From: Bugula neritina
Lineage: Eukaryota > Bryozoa > Gymnolaemata > Cheilostomatida > Bugulidae
Assembly: GCA_964035545.1 (NCBI GenBank)
Contig: OZ037765.1
Coordinates: 15,680,698-15,744,697 of the forward strand
Direction of reading: 5' to 3'
DNA: 64,000 nt
In this document: positions 35,701 through 50,069 of the stretch, in pieces
How the letters are laid out: every line of letters begins with the position of its first letter
Numbering within the stretch: position 1 is the stretch's first letter
Notes under the pieces: model-generated
Seen by the model: only the letters and a program-made list of their open reading frames with translations
What the model was told of the DNA's origin: nothing
Database searches by the model: none
Made by a program: the position numbers and the translations under genes

Positions 35701-38067
35701 ATCCTTGATGGTTTTTATTGACGTAGTGGTGAATGAGTTGGTATTTTTGGCAGTTGGGTAATTTGGCAGTTGGGCAGTTTGTACACAACTCTGATGGGCA
35801 GTATTTTAGATGACCATTTCATACTTGTATCTAATCGGCCTAATAATTCATACCCCAGCCGAGAATGATATGAAGCCTAACAGGGATAATAATAATATAA
35901 AATCTGTTGACCCAATAAAATATTGTGTCAAGAGTTTCCCTATGGCAAAGTTCTAGCTTGGTTTGCAATAAACTAGGCTAATATAACTTGGGTGATTTCA
36001 TTGAAGGTAGACACTGCACAGAAACTTGATTTGTCTACCGCTCTCACTTGTTAGTATTGTAGAGCATTAATATTCTGTTTGTAACAATATTGTATGCAGC
36101 CAAAGTATTGAAATATAAAACCTTTATTGCAGTTTTGGTCTGAAAATGTAGGATCATTATATTTTTCTTGTACCTTGTAGGTTGAAAAGTTGCATCAAAC
36201 AATATAATAAAAAGTTTATCAAGCCTAATGTTCAATCACAATTTACTTTAATGTTTGAAGTTACTCTGTAAGAACCTTTGTATTTTATCCAATTGACTAA
36301 AACATGTATTGACGGTGTGAATAAGCTATTAGAGTTAGTATACACTTCTGATTGGCTAATGTTTACATGGTCTATTCTAGTCTGATAGCAAAAGTGTTCC
36401 ATGTATTTGTTATCAGAAAAATATTTTGTAAATCAATAGAGGTTTGGTAATCATGTGCTTGATTTTAATTTTTGCTAAAAATTACATGTAGCCTGTAGGT
36501 ATTGGTTCAAATTCATAACTTGCTTCTGCTAGTAAATTTTTAACTCCCAAATAGTAAGGAATGTTTCGTTCATGAAAGGAAGGCTTTATCATCTGCCTGT
36601 AGATAATGCTGTCTTCCATGGGATATAATTGGTGTCTTGACTCAACAACATACGCATTGTTTTGGTTTTGGTATCATCCATGATACTATGAAAGGTTTAT
36701 CTTGAATAGTCTCCGAGATACGAATCCATGAAATTGTCCTTCAGTACCGAAATTCATGGAAGAGTACTATTTTTACCAATTTTTGCTCACAAAAAGTGCC
36801 ATGGCAACAGAACTATTAGGAATTAAGTGCTAGCATTTGAGATTTTTTTGACATGTTTTGGAATACTCTGTTAAATAGAGTCTTGAAAAATCTGAGGCAG
36901 TTCTGTTTGGGTCTTGTTGAGTTGGCGTGGAATGACCCATTAGAGTGGAAAAACACCTTTTCAATGCCTTATTTATATGCATGCTAAAAGCATGTGGCCT
37001 GCAGAAATTATGTTTTTCCATTACTGGGACTTTATTGTGTAATATAATGACTCAGGAATTTGGAATAAAATAATTTGAAAAATATCCTGATGCTGTGCCC
37101 CCCCCCCCCCCAGCTCAAGCTGAATTGTACATTGTGACCCTGGCCATGAACTATTTCATTTCAGTGGCCCTCGCTCTGAAAAGGTTGGAAACCTCTGTAT
37201 TAAAATATTTTATGTAGTATTGGTAGTGTCAAAAATATTCATTATATAAATTTAGCAACAGGAAATTTTGATAATATTGCAGCATAATGTCTTTTGTGAA
37301 TTAGGCTGTGATTTGGGCAATAAATCCTCCCTGATGTCCTTTATTGTATTATTACTCTAACATTACACTGATTGACATAGTCAAGGCTACAATTGCAATT
37401 CAAAACTTACATAATCTCAACATAAACTTATATAAACAATAAGAAAAGTACAAACAGTTGTATTCCACAAAAAAAAACAATATAATTAAGCTATTTTTGC
37501 TCTCTTAAAATTACAACTAGTCCACTAGCACCAACTATTGCCAAGTGGGTAGGTAGGTATGTATGTATGTATGTATATATGATTTATGTATTTGTTTATG
37601 TATGATTTATGTATGTATGTATATGTAGGGAAAGTGATGATCATGTGGCTCATTTTTCCCATGACATCCTCATTATATTATTTTGTGAGTGCACTGTCTA
37701 GAGTTAGCTAGGTGCTAGTACTAAATACCGCTTGGGTATTAAATTTATATTCATTGTATTCAGGGAATCTACATTTACCAGAAGCCCAGATGCCGAATCA
37801 ACTAGTACCTGCCCCCTGTGTAGAGACCCGTTGGCAGACTCATCAACTCACTGGGTAGTAGCACAGACTCAACAAACAGAAGACCTCCCCTCAAGCAATG
37901 TACCTGCCGTTGTCCTCGGGCTTGTAGATAAAGTAGATGGTCGTGTCTCCACGTTTTCTACTAACAATAGATCTTCATATAATGGTCAAGATCCGGAAGA
38001 GTCTTTGGTCACTACATCAACTGCTGACGATTTTCTTTTAATTTCCAAAAGTACATCATTGGATTAA
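26704..38067 (+). CDS. RNF141: RNF141-type RING finger E3 ubiquitin ligase
   Basis: Six coding exons: 26704-26855, 33360-33468, 34321-34481, 34786-34811, 34894-35020 and 37764-38067. All are GT-AG with agreeing phases, giving 292 residues. The start MGQTSVKV has a glycine at position 2, a possible N-myristoylation site, and vertebrate RNF141 also begins MGQ. LTYDQFLHELELLNQ and FWKLQSKIICEK follow the RNF141 order. The C3HC4 RING reads ECCICMERECQTILPCAHGY, then CEQCINQW, then CPLCRD. The loop before CPLC is 19 residues, about nine longer than in human RNF141, and an intron interrupts it. The tail is serine/threonine-rich and longer than usual. The expected role is E2-dependent ubiquitin transfer. 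Introns 1 and 5 are packed with inverted-repeat elements. Confidence 0.93.
27014..28651. mobile_element. Element with about 230-bp diverged inverted ends, in RNF141 intron 1
   Basis: Bases 27014-27255 (AAAAATGGGC, CACATCAATACTAAC, GTTGGCCAATTTTCAA) are mirrored by 28430-28651 (TTGAAAATTGGCCAACTCC, GTTAGCATTGATGTG, GCCCATTTTT). The 1.2-kb interior shows no supportable protein. The ORF at 28430-28645 is a by-product of the arm. Confidence 0.65.
28760..32313. mobile_element. Large inverted-repeat element (arms about 780 bp) in RNF141 intron 1
   Basis: The left arm starts TAGACCATGTAAATTTGG (28760) and the right arm ends with its reverse complement at 32313. The arms match through TTGGTACATTTG, CTGCACAAATACCCTAGAGC, AACACATTTAATGG and GGTAGACATTACTT as far as about 29540 and 31500. 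The spacer of about 1.9 kb carries no supportable gene. TA next to both tips may be the target site. Shorter relatives are at 4236-4560 and 35548-36374. Confidence 0.8.
35025..35367. mobile_element. 343-bp MITE inserted in a splice donor
   Basis: The ends are inverted copies: GCCTAGGGCCACAC at 35025 and its reverse complement closing at 35367. Both continue inward through GTGCGTATTTTCGC, with mirrored copies of GGTAGCAAAGG-type sequence. TGA flanks both sides (35022-35024 and 35368-35370), fitting a 3-bp target duplication as in PIF/Harbinger-like elements, though the family is not settled. It begins five bases into RNF141 intron 5. Confidence 0.85.
35548..36374. mobile_element. Short member of the TAGACCATGTAAA inverted-repeat family
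   Basis: The left end TAGACCATGTAAAACTCAGC plus CAATCAGTGG is mirrored at 36340-36374 by TTCTGATTGGCT and GTTTACATGGTCTA. The body shares segments with the arms of 28760-32313, including the GACGTAGTGGTGAATGAG region. It lies in RNF141 intron 5. Confidence 0.75.
36830..36942. repeat. End fragment related to the 738-3324 element
   Basis: TTGAGTTGGCGTGGAATGACCCAT near 36918-36940 matches the right end of 738-3324 (TTGAGTTGACGTGGAATGACCCAA). No partner end was found nearby. Confidence 0.5.
37096..37112. repeat. Poly-C tract
   Basis: An uninterrupted run of cytosines, the longest homopolymer seen in the window, in RNF141 intron 5. Confidence 0.8.
37550..37628. repeat. GTAT/TATG microsatellite
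   Basis: Tandem GTAG and GTAT tetranucleotides with interruptions, shortly before the last RNF141 exon. Confidence 0.75.
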
Positions 38068-38547
38068 AAGTTTTCTAGTTGATTCTCTTGAATATTTTAC
38101 AGTTAAAATGTGCTAAAATGTCATGCAGCATGTCATACACCAAGCATCTGCTGCCTTTCTTATACCTGTATTAAGTTTTAGTCATACTTGAAGTATCAAC
38201 CTGTAGTATCCTTCTCTGTTACTTAAAGCAGTTTTAAACATGTAATTAAATTATCATTATTAATTACTCAAATTACGTTTTACTTCATTTGGGCTCAGGT
38301 AGAATATATGTATGTTAAAAACTATTGCCAGAGAAATGTGATAAAATATCTTATCTAGTTATGCATAAATAAGTCATTTTATATTTTTACAATTTTATTT
38401 TCATATCAATGCTAGTGACATTCCAAACAACAGATTCAACCTTAATTTATAGCATCATCAGTAAGCATGATATTGCAATAATATAGTATAATGCCTGTAG
38501 AATTATTAATTCATATTTGTAGGATGTAAACTGTTATATATCATTAC

Positions 38548-38553
38548 AATAAA
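38548..38553 (+). terminator. Candidate polyadenylation signal of the RNF141-type gene
   Basis: An AATAAA hexamer lies about 480 bp after the stop codon. It is the clearest canonical signal in that 3' flank, but several A/T-rich alternatives exist. Confidence 0.4.
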
Positions 38554-38559
38554 AGAAAG

Positions 38560-39850
38560 CCCATGCATTTACACTGCAGCGCCACTTTTAGTTGCCATCG
38601 TTTGTGCAATTTGATTATACTGATATAAGCTTGTCAGAATACTTATTTTCTTGGTTATTGTACTGCTTCAAATGAAGTTTAATATGTTGTATTTTCTGGT
38701 TTTCTGCTCTTTGTAGCACGTGTATATACTTAATGTAATACGCAAGTGTATTAGTGTAATGTTTAACTGAAAATGGCTTTATGTAGAGCTTTGTTCTGCT
38801 ATTTGTAGTTTATCCATGTTATTTCAAATACCAACTATCTAATATACTGTTGAATTAAATACATATAAGTGCATTGTACAAGTTAACACTATATTATTTA
38901 TTTATATCATTGGAATTTCAAAAGCCTATTTGGAGCAATTTGTTTTTGAAATGATCTTTTACCTTTACTGCGTGTTCATGAAATCAGAGCATTGGTAGCT
39001 TAGTAAATAATGTCTAGGTATTTTCTGCTGTGCCTCCACTGGTGCCATGAGCAAAAAAATTCATGGAATTTTTGAACTCAGTAGATATTGCACTAATCCC
39101 AGCGTGATAAGCACCATCCCCAAGTACCTCCTCTGAGAAAGATAAAAGTTGCATGTGTTTGTTCTCGTAAGTGTAGAAAAACAACCTGAATAAAATTCCT
39201 TTTTACTTTCGGCTTAACCATAACATTATACTGTTACTATGACAGCTAAAAATCATCTTTTCAGTCATGAGCCAACTATGAGTGTAATTTATTGTTTGAG
39301 GAGTTGTCTGATTTTAGGATATAGCTGGTACATACCTCACAGTAATTAATTTCAAATTGAAAGTTGCAAGAATGCTTTAGATTAAATAAATTTTAGGGTA
39401 CTTTATGATAATCAGTCGGAATTTAAATGCTTTATTATCAATAATATAATTGAGATAAAGTTTTGATGCAATTCCATCCATTACATCAAGCCATGCAATT
39501 TTAAATAACAAGCATTTCTGATAATATCATACTTATATTTGAGAATGAATGTGTACAAAGTTTGTAGTCAAGTAAATTGTCTGTACCCTTATGTATGCTC
39601 TAGTCCCCCTCCCCTCTGCAGTAACAATCTTTACAAAAGATTCTAAACAGACCATTATTTGCTTGATTCTCCCAGCTATTTCTAATTTCCTTTTGCAGAT
39701 TGTACTTGCAGTTTTCCACTAAAGTATTTGCATCAGTTTACTTTTGTCATTTTGTAATTAATCTTATCAAATAGGAATTTCGGTTGATGACTAGTTCTTT
39801 CAGAAATAGATAAGAAAGTATTATTATGTTAAGCTCTGTGGGTCTTGTTG
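38560..39850. other. Intergenic AT-rich stretch
   Basis: No gene or repeat could be supported between the RNF141-type gene and the TATA box of the small secreted-protein gene. Confidence 0.4.
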
Positions 39851-39858
39851 CTCTTATA

Positions 39859-39866
39859 TATAAATA
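39859..39866 (+). promoter_or_regulatory. TATA box of the small secreted-protein gene
   Basis: TATAAATA lies 83 bp upstream of the ATG at 39949. A start site about 30 bp downstream would leave a 5'UTR of roughly 60 bases, typical of a compact, strongly transcribed gene. Confidence 0.6.
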
Positions 39867-39948
39867 GCAAAAGCTGGATGGGCTCTAAGCAATTTAGTAT
39901 ATGCATTAAAAAGGCTATTACAGTTACGAGAATAAATATATCACGGCA

Positions 39949-40929
39949 ATGAAAATTTTCTTGGTAAGTCTAATTATCAATCATTACTAATGCAATGTGT
40001 GCCTCCTATTGTTTTCTCGTAAAAGGCAAATTTTGTTGGTGCTTTGTAATAAAGTATTTTATGTGTTAGTGGTTGCGATGCTTGCTGCTGATAATTAGTA
40101 AAAACTTTTGTGGCGTGCTTCCTAATGGCTTTTTGAATAAGTTACTTTAGTTTATTTATTGTCTTGTCAGATAATGCTGTTTTAGTTGGTATATATGTTA
40201 TGATGATGCATAATATAAGTATGGTAATTTATGATTTGAATTATAGGCCCGCGTTATAATAAATATTTGTAGATGTTTTACACAAGTATTTAAAATACCT
40301 GAAACTTGCTTGCCTTTAATACAGTGAAAATCGAGCTTGTCAAAGATTTGAAGATTTTTTATTTAATAAATTTTAATACAATTTGTTGTATAATGTATAT
40401 TTGTACAGAGCCTAGCGGTTATCATGACGTTTGTACAAGCATTAGAGGGGAGATACACACCTAACAAGGTTTTAAAGAATTCAGCAAATAAATTTGAACT
40501 CAAGAACTCTCAATTTCTATTGTAAGTAAAAATTCAGAGTTTTACAACGTTAATGGTGCTTCTTCTACAACCTCCAGCTTAAGAATAGTCTAATGATTTA
40601 AATAAATTAAAGCTAGTGTTACAGAATAGGTTGATGAACTTGCTAGTTGCACAACACCTTAAAATAGGTTGGTAAACATTTATGTATTAACATACTATAT
40701 AGTGCTCAAATTTTTAAAATAGAAATCACATTACCTGCTTCATATAGTCAACAGGTTTTATTTTCATTATAGGCATGTGTCAACAGTTGTCCACAAAATT
40801 AACGCCGGAAACATACTCTTTAAAAGGGCTAATTTTGATCTAAGAATTGCAGAATACATGGCACACCTCAACAGGATGAGCAAATGTGTAAACATTGCTT
40901 GTGGCCTCATAGATGTCATTGAACCATGA
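39949..40929 (+). CDS. Small secreted protein, 94 residues, family not recognised
   Basis: Three exons, 39949-39963, 40409-40521 and 40773-40929, are joined by GTAAGT donors and AG acceptors in agreeing phases (0, 2). The first exon encodes only MKIFL. With exon 2 it gives a hydrophobic signal peptide, MKIFLSLAVIMTFVQA, with cleavage likely after VQA or a few residues later. The mature part is about 78 residues, basic, with two cysteines spaced CVNIAC near the C-terminus. A dibasic KR (ILFKRANF) could be a prohormone-type cleavage site. It ends LIDVIEP. I do not recognise the family. The role (hormone-like, defence or mucus protein) is open. Support comes from the TATA box, splice sites, phase agreement and signal peptide; the exons are too short for simple ORF calling. 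Confidence 0.72.
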
Positions 40930-41776
40930 CTTTACTATTAGTATAATAGTGTTTCCTCATAGGAAATACTGAATCTCAAACACAACAATATGCAAAATAT
41001 ATGCATTGCTTCAACTCATAAATATTTCTTTTGTACTAATTCTGTTGCTAATTCTTCTAAGTATTTAACAAGTTTACTATATATCATGTAATATCATATT
41101 GTATCACATGCATTGTCATTTTAGTCAAAGTATATAATATAGCATGTATAAACTACACTAGCTGATCACAATGACACTGATGGCAATCAGAAATATATTT
41201 TAGAAATATGATATAACTAGTCATGATTTTGTCAGCATCGCTTTTATATTAATATATATAGCTTTGAGCAAAAATGGTGTAGTTCTACAGAAAACATGTA
41301 ATTAATTTACAAAATTAAAAAAGATTAGGAAAGTGAAACATTGAGCATACAATGGAGGCAATCGCTGCCATATGGAACCATTTAACACTATAGTAGCCAA
41401 GACAGTATAAAACAGTTAGCAATTCAGCAAAATAATATTATCTATAAAACTAGTTATAAGGCTTTTTAGCTCAACAACACAATTAATGAAAACAAAGTTC
41501 TCTTTGATTACATTTAAATCACCATTGGAAATTGTAAGTAGACACTTAGTAAACACTGTTTATTGCTGCTCGGATTTGTTAGTCATAATAGCCAGGCGAA
41601 GACAAATAAAATTGTTACAGTACCAGCAAGAACATATAAGTGATAAAATACTTGAGCATAATATGTCATTGCAGTACTAACTTTCAGTTTCACTGTCACA
41701 CATTTACCCATATGCAGAATATAGAAAGGTAAAGTATAAAGATCTTTTTTGCAAATTAACATTTATAGTTCATACT
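40930..41776. other. Intergenic stretch between the secreted-protein and tektin genes
   Basis: AT-rich, with no supportable frame. It should hold the 3' ends of two convergent genes. No canonical AATAAA close to either stop was recognised. Confidence 0.35.
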
Positions 41777-46550
<4,774 letters not shown>

Positions 46551-46559
46551 TTTGTTTGC

Positions 46560-48300
46560 TAAAAAAATTAGGCAGTAAAAACACATAATACAATTTACTA
46601 TCTTCAATATTAAACCTAAAAATAGATAAATTCGGAAAACCAGGAAGTTAGAGCTTACATCATAATTTGCAAAAGTTGTTAGCTAATGTTTATAAGTCTT
46701 TCTGTAACGCAGAAGGTTAAGATCCTGTCACATGAACAAGTTTTTAGATCAAATATGATACTGCTAAATGAAGTTATTGATGAAATTGCGCAGTAGCATC
46801 ATTGGCAAATACTATTGGTCAAATGAGTTCTGCTTCTGCTGAGAAGATTTTGCATGCGACTCCACAAGCGAACTTTTACTGTGAACAATTTCACACGAGA
46901 CATGCAAACAACTTCTATATGCCACCATCAGAACTGAACTTGAAGCGAAACTTCCATGGATGTGGTTACGCTCGTATATATATTTTTTATGATTTTCCAG
47001 CTTACTTTAGAAACAAAACAAGGTGTTTTTGCTATTTGTTTATTAGCAGTATAACTTTTCTTTACATTTAATCAAAACTGAAGTCAAATATTACTATCAA
47101 ATTAAGCACTGTGCTTAATTTGCAATTTTTTAGTGGAGTCTAAAACCATAAACTTTAAGTAAAATTGTAACAGCTTCGTCAAAAACAACATTAGCTAGTG
47201 ACCAGTTTTATTAGCACATAAAAACTTGTTTTATACCGCTTTATCAATGCAAGAACAGCTACATACACCTTCTGAGGTAAATTGTTAGAAATTTTTAAAT
47301 CATTTTAGTATCGCACTCCAAGTTCCTCATATAAATGTAAACCATTTATATTTCAGTATTAGCCCAAAAATTTAAACCAGCTGTTGTATTTAATTTTGAA
47401 ATGGTAAAAATTAAACTGACACTTACCAAAGTTCTAGTTCTAGATAAACTAAACTAAAGTCTACATATATAAGATCAGCTTTGAATTAGCAATCTACTGT
47501 TATAATAGTGGCAGTGGCTGGTTGCTATGTGTATCCAACCTTCTATCCATTATCACTAAAGGGTTGCAATCAAACACAATACAGTCAATTTACATATCAA
47601 TATAGTCCATGGTTACCTTTATTCATGCTGTGCGATTGCAGTATCAATTTAACATTAAATAATCGTTATTCTGATACTTGATATGATATATTCAGCATGC
47701 TGTTTAACTTGCTTAAATTTAAGCTAGTATATATTTAATGTATATGTTTTAATCTGTCTACAACTAAGTAACCTTGCAAATAGCAACTAGAATACATATA
47801 CCTTTATGTACATCGAACCACATTATCAACGTTAATCACAGCTTATAGCTGGTGAATGCATGCATACACACTAATGTACTAAAAGCAAAAATAATATGTT
47901 AACGGCCAGTTTTATGCCCTACATTAAATTATCAACAGGTTCTATCCTAAGATTCTAGTTTATTTTCTTTCAAATCAACAACTCCAATACTAAGCTTCCA
48001 TACACTACAATTTTTTATGTGATATTTACAGTTATTCAATTGAAATATTGTTTTTCATTAGAATGTATTGGCTGCGTCCATGCAGTTTTTTGCTTTTGTA
48101 TGGTTGAATTGTATACGCTATAAAGCTAAACTACATACCCACTTCTTTGGAATTCTGCTTGGAGTTATAATACTAACCACTATAAAACTTTTCAATGCCC
48201 ATTTGCAGTAAACCCTTCATTCTTAAGAAGTCTAATGCAAATTAAATTCTGTACTTTTCATAATTGAAATAAGTAGATCAAATTAGACTAGACCTATTTT
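46560..48300. other. Upstream region of the tektin gene
   Basis: It probably contains the tektin 5'UTR exon, its intron and the promoter, but no element could be pinned down. The plus-strand ORF at 46802-47071 has no recognisable protein features. Confidence 0.35.
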
Positions 48301-48309
48301 CAATAACTA

Positions 48310-48340
48310 TAACACACACACACACGCACGCACACACTTT
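48310..48340. repeat. AC/GC dinucleotide microsatellite
   Basis: An ACACACACACACGCACGCAC run. Confidence 0.8.
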
Positions 48341-48566
48341 CAAAAAGATGCAAGTTTGGGTATAAAATAATTTATTTGTAACAATTTGAGCTTTCAGAAG
48401 TTTCAGTGACAACAGTTCATAGCTTGATGAGTTGATATAAATGGGCAGCCTTAGCAACTACAAAAGAGCTAAGTAAACAAGTATATTACAACTTGAGATA
48501 ATCAATATTCCTGTTTAGCATGGTAACAGCTAGGCCAGCTTAACAACATGCTGCTACCTCATTACA

Positions 48567-48567
<1 letters not shown>

Positions 48568-48654
<87 letters not shown>

Positions 48655-48660
48655 ATATAT
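48568..48660. repeat. AT dinucleotide microsatellite
   Basis: About 80 bp of uninterrupted (AT)n followed by a short GTGTAT patch. Confidence 0.9.
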
Positions 48661-48981
48661 ATTCTTATAAGGTAAAACTGTTTATTATAGTTGAGAAAAA
48701 ATGCTATTTTGGCAGCAATTTGTAGAAATAAGAGTTAATAAGGATTGTAAGATCATTCTTAAAAACTGTATAAGCCTGTGATGACAAAGTAGTTCACTCT
48801 ACCACATCTATAAACATAACTATTTTATTAGGTTCGTTAGCTGTAATCTGCTATTTTACACATTTGATTCAACTATAGCTACATATTGCTGTGTTATATT
48901 GGGTACCAGAGGTGTTCAGAGACCTAATACAGCACAAAGTATTATATTCTATGTATATATAACTAATCAGTAGTATTGTGG

Positions 48982-49707
48982 TAAAATTGTTGCGTGTATT
49001 TCTTACTAGTATTTCTTTCATTCCTACGGAATGCGTGTTTTTCCTAAATGTATTAGTAAGCGTAGCACCAGTCCATTAACAGCTAGGTGTCATGATAGTA
49101 CTGACTGGATTGGTTATTGTTCCTAGCTAGGTGTTATTATAGTAATGACTGGATTAGTTATTATTCCTAGCTAGGTGTTATTATAGTAAAGCTGGATTAG
49201 CTATTGTTCATAGCTACGCATAGGACTGCTTATATAACTAAAGATGACTGGGATTTCCCCTCGATTCGAGCGAATTCCTGCGAACCCTTTATTATCCTGT
49301 GAATCCCCTGCGATTCGAGCGAACTCCCTCGAATTTGCATGGAACTTTCTAGACTAGTTACATCCAAACATATAAAAGGGAGCCCTCAAACCAGTGAATT
49401 CAGTTGACTGCCAGCATCAGATGAAGACACAACTCGGAGCTACCAAGCAAGGACACTCGTATACCTAGTGCATAGTTATTTACCTTATACCTAGAATAAT
49501 AGTACATATAGTCTTCCACGTGATGTAAGGAGTTATCCTCTCTAACTCTTTTTGGATATATATTGGAGTACAATAAAGGATAGTGAGTATAAACCTTCTT
49601 ACTTATTTATTAATAAATATTCTCAGCAAAGAGTCACTGTGTTCCATCAGCTAATAACCCACACCAATAATTACATGCAGCGAATAATAACATTCCACGC
49701 ATAAAAT
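48982..49707 (+). mobile_element. Solo LTR with a 6-bp target duplication
   Basis: The unit 48988-49701 starts TGTTGCGTG and ends CCACGCA, flanked on both sides by TAAAAT (48982-48987 and 49702-49707). It has plus-strand LTR architecture: a TATAAAAGGG box near 49371 and an AATAAA signal near 49573. The upstream part holds about three tandem copies of a roughly 54-bp unit (CTAGCTAGGTGTTATTATAGTA) between 49080 and 49205, plus paired GCGATTCGAGCGAA-like motifs. No internal coding region is present. It differs from the other LTRs in this window. Confidence 0.75.
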
Positions 49708-49709
49708 TA

Positions 49710-50069
49710 TTACAGTATAGTAGTATGGTATTTGTAGAAGCTTCTTCTCTTCAGTCACATCTAATCAAAGCAACGCCGTGAGCACTTGCTGACACAGCCT
49801 ACATACCACGTTGTTTGGACCTCCCGTGGCATTCAGGATGTCAATCCCGGTGTCCTCAAAACAATTCAGACAAGTCATTCGCCAAATTAAGAGAAATTAC
49901 AGAGCTGCATAAAATTTCTTCAGAAGGCTGCACTCAGATTTAATAGAAACTATATTTTATATTTTACCACAATTTATTTATAAGGTGTTAAATCAAAATT
50001 ATATAGAAAAGAACTTGTCCAGTATTTTAGGTTCATAAACTTCTACAACATTTAATAGTTTGTTTGGAG
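49710..50069. other. 3' flank of the ANKHD1/ANKRD17-type gene
   Basis: This should include the 3'UTR of the minus-strand gene. Nothing else is recognisable. Confidence 0.4.
49973..49978 (-). terminator. Candidate polyadenylation signal of the ANKHD1/ANKRD17-type gene
   Basis: AATAAA on the minus strand, about 90 bp after the stop codon at 50070. Confidence 0.5.

Noticed and set aside
46802-47071. Plus-strand ORF of 89 residues upstream of the tektin gene
   Set aside because: No domain, signal, splice or codon feature supports it; it is likely chance in the promoter or 5'UTR region.
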